Shown piece after piece: positions 1 through 13,112 of a stretch of 64,000 nt of DNA. Within the stretch, counting starts at the first letter, position 1. Every line of letters begins with the position of its first letter. This stretch comes from Pterobdella sp. o SKG-2022 (taxonomy: Eukaryota; Annelida; Clitellata; Hirudinida; Piscicolidae), in NCBI GenBank assembly GCA_964035795.1, contig OZ038320.1, positions 21,718,589-21,782,588 on the forward strand, given 5' to 3'. Position numbers and translations under genes: made by a program. The notes below the pieces were generated by a model that had not been told where the DNA came from, made no database searches, and worked only from the letters and a program-made list of their open reading frames with translations.

Positions 1-131
1 TATGTTGAGAAATTATGAAGTATTACCTATTTGCTTTTTGGCATTTATATATAGTTAAAATATGTGTTGAAAGATTCAATTTTATTTATATATTTAAAAC
101 ATGATATAACTTTTCAACATCACTAACACAG

Positions 132-3100
132 CCAGAAGATGCCCATAGCAACTTGTACAGGATCTTTGTAAAAAACTTTCATCCTCGAAAGTTAAAAAAA
201 GCATCTCCCATGACTAGAATGGCTTCCATCAAACCCACCATGATCAACAAACTATCTGAACCTGTTATTGATGTTGCATGGATCACTAAAGCCCGACGTA
301 GAGGACGTTATAAGACTGTTACCGACCCTAATGTTTACAATCTTCTCATTATCAAATATGCCAGGGTGGGTTTTGATTTCATACCCTTATATGTGGATTA
401 TATTTGTTTCTCTTACATCATATGATATTCATGAGGAACTTTTTTCTGTAGTTTATGTGACTGAGTTTAATTTATTTATCAGTTGTTCATCTTTTTATCA
501 TAGCTAGTTTTTTCATTTAAAATAGATTTTTTAATAAAAATGTTTTTCAATTACTTTATAGATTCGTTTCGAAAGTAATGACTGAATTTTTGAGATATAA
601 GGCATTTGGTATAGAAATTAAATAATGAAATAACAATACAAGCTACTCAGCTATCTTAACGTCATAAGTCTAATCACTACAGGATAAAAACTACAGAGGT
701 TGTTGTAGTGTTTATGAGATGGCAAAGACAACACCAGCCTTTGAAATTAATAGTGACATGATTGGTGCAATGTTGTTAGGGTTATTTGAGGAAATAAATA
801 AACCATTGATTGATCCTTTGATCTCCGTAGACAATCGTATCATTGTTGAATGTGATAACTCAAATGATAACTCCATGAAAAAGAAGTCAGGTAGTTATGA
901 ATCTAAAAAAGGGAAATGTGGGGAAGGTAGAGAGAAGACAATGATACAAAATCTGCTCAACGATGCCCATAGAAATGTGGGTCTCTGTTTTTTCTGTTAA
1001 GAATCAATCATCGAATTCTTTTTAATAGCCCGTTTTCCTTCACCAAGGGTTGGGCTTTTTGAAAGAATGATTTTTTTGTTAGAGTTAATTCCACTTATTA
1101 TGTAATAAATATATCGTTTTATTTTTTAAAGAATATAGATCTGTTTGACATTTTCAAGTCAGACATTTTTAAAAAAGATGAAAAAGAAAAGATAGAAAAA
1201 GTTGGTTTCATTTTTTATGTTAAAACTAACTGCAAATCAATTTACGAAAATTTCATTAATAAAATTACTGAATCATACTTTTATATTGAACCCTATAAAC
1301 CCATCACAGATTATAAGGTTATCCAAGCCAGCCTTCACTCCTCCAGATATATCTATTTCTTCTGATTATATATGCAACCTCCTAAAACCTCTCAACAAAG
1401 ATTCAGTCACTGTAAATCCATACCACAACACATTCAACATTGATAAGGCGATCAACAAACTTCACAAACAAGTAGATATTTTTTCAATTTTTATCTATCA
1501 ATATGTTAAGTTTTGAAGTGTCATTATTTAAATGTATAAAATAAATGTTATTAAAGTGCTTATGGTTCATATTGATCAATCTCTTCAAACAGTTGGAGTA
1601 TGAGGAGAAAAATAAAGTGGTGATTCCATCCATCATTCCTTCAGTCAGACCTATCACCCAACAAGTACACCTTAGTGTTAGTGGTCTTTATTTATTCAAT
1701 TTCTCGCATTAACTCCATAAAGTCATCATCAATGGATTAATTAGAATCAAAGTTATAAAGTAGATAGATAGATGAATAAAAACTTGAATTTTTATTTTTT
1801 AAAATGAAGAAATTTTAGATACTTAATTTTTTCATCAAAATGTGAATGGTTTACAGAGAGTGAAGTTGGAGGAGCACAAACAGAGGTGGAGAGACATCTT
1901 ATGCACAGAGTTTGATTATCAAGTTGAAAAGATGAGCAAGGAATGTGGTTTGTTTTATTAAGCATTTTTACTTGAACCACTTTTGAGACATAGTTTTAGA
2001 GCGTTATGATGTTTAAACTTATTGAGTTTATTTTCGTGCTTCCTTATCACATTTTCTTACCCATGGTAAAAGATTGAACAAAATTTTTTGTTTTTTATAT
2101 TGAAGTTTATTATTAAAAAAACCAATACCATGTCTTCAAACAATGCTATTTCATATTGTTTCATCTTATGTGCTACCCTCTTTTATAAAATACCTTCGTT
2201 TGTAGTCAAGCCAAGAAACTCATTTTTTTATTCCATCTAGAGTATGGAGAGTTCAGTTTGGTGCCTTACTTATCTTTGATGCCCACACACGAGTACGTCG
2301 ACCTGATGCTACAGGTGAGTCTGAACAGGAGATTATGATTAATCCCATAAAACTTATATCCAGTTTGTATTTGAATCATTTTGTGGCACCTTATTTAGAT
2401 ACCAGTTCATATTCATGTTTAGCTTACTAAACATGCTTCTTCAAACTAATTAAAATCAATTAATCATTGTTTTTAGAGACATCTTAAATTTAATAATATT
2501 TGACAATTTTTTATATTTGACAGTTTTTTCGCTAATGTTTTATGATATGGCTAAACTTATCGAAAATTATAGCTATTTTGCTCAATAAATTTATTAAAAT
2601 TCTTCCATAATTCGACGTAAAAAAATCATTGTTTTAAATTTCAAGAAATTAAGCATTAATGGAGTAATACAATGATAATAATGGTTCGACCACAGGAGGT
2701 TGACATGTTTGGCCACAACATTGATGTCTATTTGTGTACTTTACACCAGCTGCAAAACAGACTGGCCAAGAAAGTTCATCGCTTGTCTTTGATTCAAACT
2801 ATCAGAAATGACCCTCTCTTTGATAATGTTAGCTTATGCTGTCTACTTTATATTTTTTTCTATATTTTTTATTTAGTTGAATTCAAATTTTTCTATTATG
2901 GTGATCACAGAAAATCATCATCGCAAAATTTAAGAAGATAATTAATACATTTGGAGTTATTGATATTTACTTAATAAATAATTCAGCTACTTCAAAATAA
3001 TGTTCAAATGCAGACCCTACAGAGCTTCACAGAGTACATGAAAGCCTACAACGGTCCAGAGATGCATGGCAACCACAGAAAAGTTTGGATGGATCTCACC

Positions 3101-6100
3101 AAAGATCGACCCATGCCCCAGGTTTGTGGTTGGCATTTGTTTGTTGTTTCAATATTTGTGTTGACATTTGGTGTAGGTGAGGAAGAGTTAGATAAAAATT
3201 CGCTGTCATATTTTTTTACGTAAGTTTGCATTCCATTAAAATTGCCTTATTTTGAAGTTCAGAAAATCAAAAACTATTCAGATAAAAAGATACATAAAAT
3301 GCCACAAACATTACACCATTAAAAATATTATTTGAACAGGTTGATTTAGAATTTTGGCCTTACAGCATCAGAAAAAAGGTTTCACTGAATGATTGTTTTT
3401 CACTGAACATTTTTTTAATTAAAAAAATTATTGATCTGTCTCATTGATGATCAACTTCAGGTAGGAAAATTTCTGTACAACCTCATAACCACCAACATCA
3501 CTGTTAGCCCCTCCACTTACAAGTAAATGTTTTCACATTGTCACAAAACTATTATTAATATAAGATCTTCTTCAGTCGACGTGTTACAAACGAACTCAAA
3601 TTCATCTTTATGTGTTACTCATGTGAACAAATGCAATTCATTATGTACAAACACATAACTACTACAGCAAGCATGAGCGAGCATTGGAGGCGTTTGAGCA
3701 GAGGTATGCCTTGAGGGATGGAGAGAGGAGATATGAGTTGCTGGTGAGTCATTCATTCTTTTATGTTTTATTGAGCCAATATTAAATCAACTGAGTTTTG
3801 GTCCATATTAAAATTATTAAATTTATGAATAAATTCAAGGTTACTATATACTAATACTTTTAAACTTAATTTTGTTCATAATAAGAATTCATTTTCATTT
3901 TTATGTTAACTTCAAATTAGATTTAAAACATTATATAATATTTAAATAATCCCTATGTAGGCAACTCCGGCATTGTTGGACCTCTACAGCAGCTGTGATA
4001 TGAACATCTTGTCTTTCAATGCTTCAGAACTACCCATGCTCCATCCTCCTGTTCCATGGACCAATCACAAATCAGGATGTCACTTGCTCACTTTTGGTTG
4101 GTTGCACTATGCATTTCAAACTTAACTCATGCTTTTATATAAGCGTATCTTTATTGTAAAATCTCATCATAGTAACAGAAACTAACGTAATGATAATTCT
4201 TTATGTTAAACCTAATTTTATTACAAATACAATAAATATAATGCCTAAAACCTGCAGCATCGCTGATCCGCCTGACGTTCCCAGATGAGGATCAGACGGA
4301 ATGGTTACGAAGCGTTCCTGTTCAAACCTTGTATCCCTACCTGGATGGACTCAACACTCTAGCTGCATGTCCATGGAAGGTCAACAAACAGGTTGGTCTG
4401 GCCCGTCATTTAATAGCAAAGATTAATTTGAATGAAATTATTGGAAATTTTTGTGGGTTTTTATTATTTAATGGTAGATAGATTTTTAATTATAAATTAT
4501 TTTAAGATTCATTTATTATTATGATGTTGTAGATATTAGAACTGGTGAAAGAAGTATTTTACAAAGGAGGAAACACAAAACTTGGTGTGCCTAAGAATCA
4601 AAATGACTTGAAACTTCTCAAAAAAAAAATGTCTGTTTTTTTAGTCTTTCATTCAATTTCAAATCTTTCAAAAGATTGCATATAAAAATATGAATTATAA
4701 AATTTCTGATTTAAAAAATAAATTTTTCACAATCATAAAACAACTATAAAACAAAAATCCAAAGCACCAAACCTAAACTTTACTGAAGTCATTATAAACT
4801 CCCATTATATCTTGTGTTCAAATACATATAAGACTAACGTGGACTACCTCCAACCATCAGAGGTACATCGGCCACATGTGAGACTGAAGTGAGTGAGAAG
4901 GAAAAAAGGGAAATGTATTCTCTATGGTGCACTGAGTTGTATAAGCTTTCCATTGCTGAACATGTATGTCTCACCACAAGATATCTTAATTTTATACAGT
5001 TTGATTAGTTTTTTTATGTTGGTGTATTGTAACTAATTCTTTATCAATATTAACAATAATACATAGATAAGATTGATTAACAGTACAAGGACCAGCTGGT
5101 GTGGTTCCCATACAGTGTGGACTTCAGGGGTCGAACATATCCTATCACTCCTCACTTCAACCACCTGGGTACTCACTCACTTATCAAATAAATATCTAAC
5201 TTTTTAAAAATTTCAAACGTTCATTATCTAGCATATGATTATGTACACTACTTGTGTTGTTCAAACAGTCAGAACCAAATTAGATTTAAAATGATATAAA
5301 CTAAAAATTCAATAATTTTGTGCTGATTACATAACATCAAATATATTATTAATGAACCACGTTCAAATGGAAAGGTATAAATAATGACACGTTACCGACT
5401 CATCACTGCAGGCAATGACATCTCAAGAGGCTTGTTGATGCTTGGAGTGGGCAGGCCTCTGGGAGAAAAAGGTCTGCAATGGCTCAAGATACATCTAGTC
5501 AACCTCACAGGATTTGTTAAAGGGTTGGTGGAGGAAATTTTGGAAATATCAAAACTTACCTGTGTCTAAGAAGGATATTGTAACTTTTAATAAAGTCTAA
5601 TTGCTTAAAAGTAACAGGATCTAAATGAGCTTATAAAATTATATAATGTAATATACATAGATAACTTGATGATATAGCGTAGAATAAATTTAGTTAAAAT
5701 AAATTGTCTGAAATTAAACATGTAACGTGATTGTTTGACAGCAAGAGCAACGAAGACAGGCTGAAATATGCAGAAGAACACATGGATCTCATCATCGACT
5801 CTGCTCTACGACCTTTCAGTGTTTGTGTCCATTCTTGAGAGTTTAATAAGAGTTCTTTTGTTATTGGTTTTTACAATATTTGAATTTTTTCTTTTCATTA
5901 AATTTTTAACTATTCAAGTCAGTTTATTTTTATCATTGATAATTAAGATTCCTTCTTACATAAATATAGACAAGATATGCTTATCTAACAGGGCAAAAAG
6001 TGGTGGCAGGACTCAGACAAGCCGTGGCAAACACTGGCCACTTGCATCGACATCCATAATGCCACCATCTCACCAGACCACACCAAATACATCAGCTATA

Positions 6101-9100
6101 TCCCTGTGCATCAAGTTCGTCTACACTTATCCTATCGACCTTTATAACATTTAAAACCACGCTGAAAAAATTATATTTCCACGTATTTTCAACGGGAAAT
6201 AATTTATTTTATAAATATAAATTTTTCTCTTAAACATCACTTCCAAAAAATTTAATGCCATCATGACTTGCATTTCAAACTACACTGAATTGAGACACAA
6301 CGGCCCCACCCACCAGGACGGCTCCTGCAACGGCCTGCAACATTATGCGGCTTTGGGCAGAGATGCCAGTGGAGCCAGGTCAGTCAGTCTTAGTCCTTCT
6401 GATGCTCCTCAGGATGTGTATGCTGATGTGGTGAAGCTGGTTAGTTTTAAGCTTTAAGGCTGTTCTATAGTGGTTTCATGTTAATTTGGTGTTATATACA
6501 TCATTGGTAGATCACCTATCAATGCTGCCATGCGTTTTGTTCATTATGTTTAGAGCTTAGAAAGGTTTGGTTAGATATTTAAAATTTTTTTTTAGTGTTC
6601 AATATTTTTTATAATTTTTATACTTCTAACATTTAAACAGATTTACAACGATAGTTAAGTTTTTTCAATAATGTACACCCAGATGGAAGAGAAGCGCCGT
6701 CAAGACATAGACAATGGTGTCGCCATTGCAAAGGTGCTTGATGGCTTCGTTAATAGGAAGGTTACTGCTTCATTCACTTTGTACAATTTAAAAGAATATT
6801 TTCATAACTTTTCTATTGTTGTGCACCTCCCGTGCAAGAGGATTCGCTCATGTGCAGATTAATTATTTTATTATAGTTTATTACATTTATTGATTGATTC
6901 ACAGTTGGTGAAGCAGACCATAATGACGTCGGTGTATGGTGTGACGGGATACGGAGCTAGGAAGCAGATAGGTGTGTTCTACTTTTTATTTCTTATATAA
7001 CAATACAATCGATATGAATTTGTTTTATTTATTATTATATACTTGTGTCTCAGCGTAATTTATTATCAAAATATTAATATTATATTAGTTATCGAACTTT
7101 TTTAGTAATATCTAAACAATTAGTCAAAAATCATTCAACGAAGTAGTTTTAATCAATTTGAAATTCAATTGATACAACGTTTCTCTTTCGGTTTTATAAG
7201 CTCCGATCCACACTAAAGAGACAAAACAATGATGATAATAAGGACGTGATGGCAGGTGGAAGGTTGAAGAATATCGAGGAGTTCCCAGAAGACCAGGTGG
7301 CAGCAGCCAGAGCTTACCTCACTGACCTCACCTTCAACTCTCTCACTGGCCTCTTCACCTCATCCAATCATATACAGGTTCCTTCGTTGCAATCACTTTA
7401 GGCTTTTTTCATTCTTTGAATTTTGTTTTCAATTTTGCTTTGTTTTTTAAGTTTTAATGTATAAATTTTTGTGTTTTTCTTTATAGGATTATGTGATATT
7501 TTGTTTTGCACTAGTCGATAATTTCCTTACAATACACTTCTTCCCCTCCAAGGCGTGGTTTAAAGCATGTGCAAGTATCATTTTGGTGACGAAACAAGCC
7601 AAACTCACATGGCACACTCCCATTGGATGGCTCAACATCCAACCATACGTGAAATCTGAGAGTGTTCTATTGTTTGATTCACTGAAGAAGTTCATGAAAC
7701 AAGGTGGTGTGGTGATGGGGCTAAATGATCATGTGCCCAAAAAGAAGGTGGGACGTAAAAAAAAGAATGAAAGCAAATCCGTCGAAGAAGAAAATGAAGC
7801 TTTTGACGAGCATGGGGGCTTGGTGGTGTTGGAGGGGTATGAAAGTGGGAATAAGGAAGAGGAGGAAGAAGAAGATGCCAGTGATAATCCACTTCAGTAC
7901 CGGATTCAGTTAGTTATCGATTATTTCAATGTTAAATAATATAGTTGTGCCTTTTACATCAGCAACTCCCATAGTTTAACGATTTTATTATTGTCAAAAG
8001 CCTAGATACTTATCTATTTATATCGCATTTATTCTCTGGATTATTATATTACGTCGCTGCATACTTCTGCTTGTTCAACAGTCCAAACGATGAAGAATAC
8101 ACGGCAAAGGCAGGAAACAAGATGTTCCTCAAGATCCCCAATAGTCCCGTCATCACTGATGTGTATGTGTCTACTTTTGTGTTGTTTTTCGCATGTTCCA
8201 TCATTCAACATTATTCATAATATGTCGTTGAGCATCAACAAAAATAATTTATGACTTGTTCATTATAATGTTCAATTAAGTATGGATAAAAGTGTTTAAC
8301 TGTATTGAAACAATAATGAACAGCATCCCGAACTTCATGAAACAGAAGAACGCCTTTCCACCCAATCTGGTGCACTCCCTCGACTCCTCACACATGTTCC
8401 TCACTGCCATCCACTGCTTCAGGTGCTCATGCAGTGTTCCTTTGTCTTATTATGTCGTTGTAGTTCAGCTGTATTAATGTTTTGAATTTTCGGTTTTAAT
8501 TTTTACTAACTATAATCACTTATTTAACTTATGTTAATTTAGTTGAAAAGTTGTTTTAAGGAACTTTTGAGTTATGTTGTGTATTTTTTAGTTATAATAA
8601 TAAGAATTTCACAGATTCTTTGTCTATAAATTTATAATTGATATATCAAATGCTTCAGTCAAGGCATTCCTTATGCTTCAGTGCATGACTGCTTCTGGGT
8701 GAATGCTTGCAATGTCGAGAAGATGAACGTGGTAGAGTTCTTATTGAGTATATTCGATAAAGTATATTGCACGCAAACTTTTAAAGTTTTTCAATGAATT
8801 GTGGTAGAAATTTATTCGTAAGCTAATATGCTGATCATGTTTAGCACTGGATGTTCATGCCTATGTGAATCGACTTCAAACCATTGTAACCCAGATCTGT
8901 AGAGAACAGTTTGTTGCACTGTATACAGAACCTTTCCTCGAACGACTTTCTGACCACTTCATTGAGCAGTTTGGATACTCACAACAACAGTTAGTGTGTT
9001 TCTATGCTGCATTTACTCGCTAGTTTACAATGCTATTTATATACTTTTCAACTAGGTCATTAATAGTTAGAATCTCTATTTTACATATTCTAAAAAAAGA

Positions 9101-9612
9101 TTAAGGAAACTTGGTTTAATATGTTTTATTAAAATCAAAATTTTTTAAACTTAGTTCCATCATCAGGTAATAAAAACCCTAATTCTGGGAGACTAATGGT
9201 CGATTTACATGCATACATAGTTTAATAAATAAAAATGTAGGGACTTGTTATTTCATTATATAATGTTTTTTAATTTCCCATATTTGTAATAACAAATAAA
9301 TCATTGACGTGAACAGGATCGAGGGGGAACCAAGTGAGGTAAAGAGATTGGCAATGGGAATCATCAACAAAACCTTCAGAGATATCCCACAAAAAGGTAG
9401 TGTATACATTTACCATCCTTAATTAAAAAAGTTTTTGCCAACTTCCTTTGAACCATTTTTAACTATTTCGTTATTTTGTTAATTGGAGCTTTTGCAATAG
9501 TTCAAGTTCTTTCAACATTTAAATAGAATCTTAAACCCCAAATTGTCTCAAACCACTCACAGGCACTTTCGACATAACACAAGTTCTAAAGTCCACTTAC
9601 TTCTTCAGTTGA
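132..9612 (+). CDS. POLRMT: Mitochondrial DNA-directed RNA polymerase (3' 31 exons; 5' end outside window)
   Basis: Single-subunit T7-like polymerase that transcribes mitochondrial DNA and makes replication primers in the matrix. Phase-consistent exons: 132-369, 699-890, 1139-1200, 1310-1471, 1593-1664, 1857-1947, 2241-2314, 2696-2827, 3014-3121, 3340-3378, 3461-3522, 3668-3743, 3961-4096, 4258-4391, 4533-4630, 4861-4963, 5084-5168, 5412-5523, 5742-5820, 5992-6114, 6317-6439, 6683-6760, 6905-6971, 7256-7377, 7553-7908, 8082-8162, 8324-8422, 8659-8731, 8895-8989, 9317-9396, 9563-9612. They give 1133 visible residues (human about 1230). Exons 1-2 resemble the PPR region ([10 protein letters not shown]). 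Catalytic core: VDFRGRTYP near residue 606, palm motif [17 protein letters not shown] (Asp near 727), O-helix [16 protein letters not shown] (Lys near 796), [10 protein letters not shown], palm motif C SVHDCFW (Asp near 1045), and the family C-terminus STYFFS. The specificity loop is greatly enlarged (see findings). The exon 1/2 junction and everything upstream are uncertain; the core is certain. Confidence 0.96.
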
Positions 9613-11192
9613 TTTCGTCAACCAAAACTTCATTGTCGATCGAAAACACGCATTATTTATTTTAATTTTGGAATTTTAGTTGAAATTCTTTTTTAAATTG
9701 TCATATTTTTCATTAAATTTGTTACGACATTGTAAAAATATTGTTCTTAATCTCTGTATATTAAATTTTATAGTTTGCTTCAATAAATAATTCAAGCCAT
9801 TTAATTACTCAAACTTTAAAGTAATAACATTCGAACCTGAAATATTACATTAAAAATGCTCTCGCTACCTCGCTATGGTTATTATTTTTTCGAATTCGTG
9901 AATGTACTTCAGTTATTGGCCTGCACCGTTTTTACAACGATTCCCTCAAGAGTACAAGCCATAGATTGAAACATTTCCATTGTTTTTGAAAATTTTTTTT
10001 AATTTTTGCAATTCAGTAAGATAATTACCACGTGCTGCTGTTTTTTTACTCATTTTTTCGAGGTTTTTGAGTTTTTTCTACACAAAATTTTAAAATATTT
10101 AACCTTTAGGTAATCTAAAGAAATTTGAAACGAATTAAAAACCGCTTGAGTGAACATTTCGCTTTTTTGAAAACGTGCTTCTATTTCCTATGCCATCAAA
10201 AATCAAATAAAATTTTCTGCATTATCAAATTCAATGGCTTGCGCAGTTAATTTTTCGGTACAAGTTTTTGATCTGATTTATAAAGAGCATTTGACCTGCT
10301 TCCAATCCCCTTTTGGGCACTTGACACACAAACCGCTACTGTAACAATTATTTTATTGGTGTTAAAATCGTACAATCGAGAAAAAATTTGGTGGAATGGA
10401 AGAAGAGGATAATGTTCGTTATAACAAGATTCACCACATTTGATTTATACCCTTCGGTTCAACCAATTATCTAATATAAAATATGGCTGTCAAATTATTA
10501 TTATTCGAAAATTTTTCGACGATGACACAAATTACATCTAGAGCTTTTAATAGTGTTATTTTATCACGGAATTAAATGGTTTTTTGAATTGTTTTACCCA
10601 AAAACAATTACAAATAAAACGTTTCAAATTGATGCAAAACAATTGAAATATGAAAAAATGACAATGTAAAAAGATATTTGAAATTCTAAAAATATCATTT
10701 AGTTTTTATCAATGAAATTCCTTATCTGATAGTCAGCACCAAATTATGAATCGTCTTAAGCAAAGATGAAATTAAGATTTCTTGAAAACTTTTGCCTTTA
10801 AAATATTCCTTATTAAGTTTTTTCTCTTATCTTTTTGTAGTTTATAAAATAAATATGAATCGAGGTCAAAGAAATAAAAGTTACAGCTATGTCGGCAAAC
10901 GGATGATTTTTTTAGCTTCATTTCAACTGCATTTTGATAACGCTGTATGAATTATTTATTCTTTTTTACATTTTGTTTTCTGCAGATGAAATCATTAGGT
11001 ATTAGAGTTTTTCGTTTTCAATCTGAGTTGAACTTGGGAATGTGTTGTCGTTACATCCACACAACTCACACCCAGTTCAATCATAACATAATTGTATGAT
11101 AAGTTAATCAAAATTTTCTTTGATTTTTAAATAAATTAAATTGAAAAAAGCGCACAATATGTTTGATACTGAAGATCATATGGAATCATTCC
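9613..11192. other. Convergent intergenic spacer
   Basis: AT-rich DNA between the 3' ends of POLRMT and the minus-strand unknown gene. I see no exon-like stretch, RNA gene or mobile element. A TTTATT at 10955-10960 (AATAAA on the minus strand) could be the poly(A) signal of the unknown gene. Confidence 0.5.
9782..9787 (+). promoter_or_regulatory. AATAAA polyadenylation signal, POLRMT
   Basis: First AATAAA hexamer after the POLRMT stop codon, about 170 bases downstream. Placement fits a short 3' UTR ending well before the convergent gene at 11193. In AT-rich DNA the hexamer is common, so this is a likely rather than proven site. Confidence 0.4.
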
Positions 11193-13112
11193 TCAAGCCT
11201 TCAGTGGGAAGTTGTGTCCACCATCCACAATGTACAACTGGTCAACCACTTCATCCACCAAGCCCAACACCAACCTTTTCTCCACAGATATCCACTTCTC
11301 AAACAATTCGTTTTTTATTTTCCCTTTTCCACTCTTGTCGATCTTACCGTCTGAATATTGATTGGCTGGTTGATTTTTTACGTCATCACCTACGTCAACC
11401 TCCATTGGTGGTTCATTTTTTATATTAAAAGCATCTGACATATTTGTTTTCTTGAGCAAGTTTTCATTTTTAATTTCTAAAGTTTCATCCCGTTTTTGAT
11501 TTTTACCATATTTCAGTATACTAGAAACTGATAATCCTTCCATAACATTACCTTTCATCTTGATGTGTTTATCATCTTCCCTCTTGTTAAATATCTCAAA
11601 ACTTTCATTAACTTCATCGTACAACAAAGTTTCATTCTTGTCCAAAACCACATTGAAAATGTGATCATTGCTAGCATTGTATGGTGTGTTTTCATGGGTT
11701 TTGTTGTTCTGGAGGTTGCCCTCAGTAGAATTGCGTGACTTATAATTAGGTTTACAATTGTCTTTTTCACCTTCACAAGAGATGTTTTTTGAATGAACGT
11801 CCGTTGACGATGAAACTTGTTGATTTACTTCAATTTTAAACTTTTTCTTGTTTAATCTTTTTTTTCTCTCATCAATTTTAGTTTCTTTCTTTGTTTTTTT
11901 CGAATTTTTTTTGATTTTTAAATTTTTTTTGCTATTTTTTAGTTTCTCCATTATTTTTGGGTCAAAAACATTGCCAAACCTTTTATGGTAATAATAATTA
12001 TGTAAATCGTCTTTAAATTGGATTTGCTCGTTGATATAATTATTGCCGATAAAAGAATTATCACAGAACTTATTGTTAAGATTTTTACAATAAAGAAACA
12101 AGTTATCATCAATATTTCTACTGTTATTGAATTTCTGCAGTGAATTTCGCAAAAGACTTAACCATAGGTTTTGGTAAAGGAAGGTTGGATGGATGCAGGG
12201 TCTGATGCATGCATGCGTGATGTTGGGAAAGTAATAATATAAAAAGTCGTAAAGTGGATGGATGAATGAATGAGAGTAGAGATTATGAGGATTAGGCTGT
12301 CTTTTGCAGTCTCGATTCAAGATCGACTCAATAGAAACAAAATCTTTTTTCGTGATGCAATTACTTTTATACGAGACTTCTTGTTCGTTTTCTTCTTCTG
12401 TTTTGTGCCATATATTTCCATTTTTCCTTTCATCTATAGTTTTATTACCTAGAATTTTTTCTCTTCTATCAGAAGGAAATTCGTATTTGCCTATATCGGA
12501 ATAGTTTTTATTACTGTTGTCCTTATTATTGAAGTTTTCACTTTTACCATGACTTTGAATGTTGTTTTGCAATATTAAGTTATTAATTGGTGAGTTTTTA
12601 TATATAGGAGGTGTTTCATCTTGGAGGAGGTAAGCCAATGAATCGTACAGCTGAGGTTTGTGAGCCTTCGATGCGGTGACGTTAGTTTCGGTGGGGGTGG
12701 TTTTCGCTGTAGAGTCATCCTTCGATTCATTATTGTTAACGCGTTTTTCAATTGAAATATTGGTGGAATCATCATGTGAAATTGTGGTCTTGATGTTGTT
12801 CATACTGTTGAACGAAGAAAAATAGGTGTTTTCACTTGGTTGGGAATATGGAGTCGACGATGGCTGGGAATGACAGTGCACATTTGTAGGTGGGGAAGAA
12901 AGAAGTGGCGATGGTGTTGAAGATGGTGAAAGAGTTAATGATGGTGGTGAGGTTGTTTGTGTTGTGAAAGAATAATTTTCTTTTTGTTCGTTGTGAGAGA
13001 TATCGAAGAACTTCATGTCTTTAAGAGTTCTTTCCAGCACTCCTAACAAAAATCGTTTGTCTACTGCGACCCATGAGTTTTCCTTGTGGCTGGTGGTCTC
13101 CATTTTAGTCAT
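11193..13112 (-). CDS. Unrecognised Asn/Ser/Lys-rich protein with matching N- and C-terminal motifs
   Basis: A 639-residue frame without interruption in very AT-rich DNA, so almost certainly coding, but I recognise no family. The frame stays open upstream to 13163 without an ATG; ATG at 13112 or 13103 (A at -3, G at +4) is the likely start. An acceptor-like CGTACAG just upstream of 13112 means a further 5' exon is possible. Order: a motif WVAVDKRFLLGVLERTL near residues 14-30; a Ser/Pro/Thr-rich stretch; an Asn-rich middle; a His/Phe/Tyr-rich patch (FIHPLYDFLYYYFPNITHAC) whose DNA is CATC/CATT-rich like nearby microsatellites; a long Lys-rich stretch that looks like a nuclear localisation signal; an acidic, Asn-rich part; and a C-terminal motif KWISVEKRLVLGLVDEVVDQL matching the N-terminal one. 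No signal peptide or membrane span. Intronless, unlike its neighbours. Nuclear location is inference. Confidence 0.75.
   Translation of the reverse strand: MTKMETTSHKENSWVAVDKRFLLGVLERTLKDMKFFDISHNEQKENYSFTTQTTSPPSLTLSPSSTPSPLLSSPPTNVHCHSQPSSTPYSQPSENTYFSSFNSMNNIKTTISHDDSTNISIEKRVNNNESKDDSTAKTTPTETNVTASKAHKPQLYDSLAYLLQDETPPIYKNSPINNLILQNNIQSHGKSENFNNKDNSNKNYSDIGKYEFPSDRREKILGNKTIDERKNGNIWHKTEEENEQEVSYKSNCITKKDFVSIESILNRDCKRQPNPHNLYSHSFIHPLYDFLYYYFPNITHACIRPCIHPTFLYQNLWLSLLRNSLQKFNNSRNIDDNLFLYCKNLNNKFCDNSFIGNNYINEQIQFKDDLHNYYYHKRFGNVFDPKIMEKLKNSKKNLKIKKNSKKTKKETKIDERKKRLNKKKFKIEVNQQVSSSTDVHSKNISCEGEKDNCKPNYKSRNSTEGNLQNNKTHENTPYNASNDHIFNVVLDKNETLLYDEVNESFEIFNKREDDKHIKMKGNVMEGLSVSSILKYGKNQKRDETLEIKNENLLKKTNMSDAFNIKNEPPMEVDVGDDVKNQPANQYSDGKIDKSGKGKIKNELFEKWISVEKRLVLGLVDEVVDQLYIVDGGHNFPLKA

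Noticed and set aside
719..1000. 93-codon frame as a small independent gene
   Set aside because: Its first part is POLRMT exon 2 (ending at a GTAGTT donor at 890), and the rest is intron read-through.
9150..9180. CATCAGGTAATAAAAAC as another copy of the SLC7 intron foldback arm
   Set aside because: Only about a dozen bases match; likely chance in AT-rich DNA.
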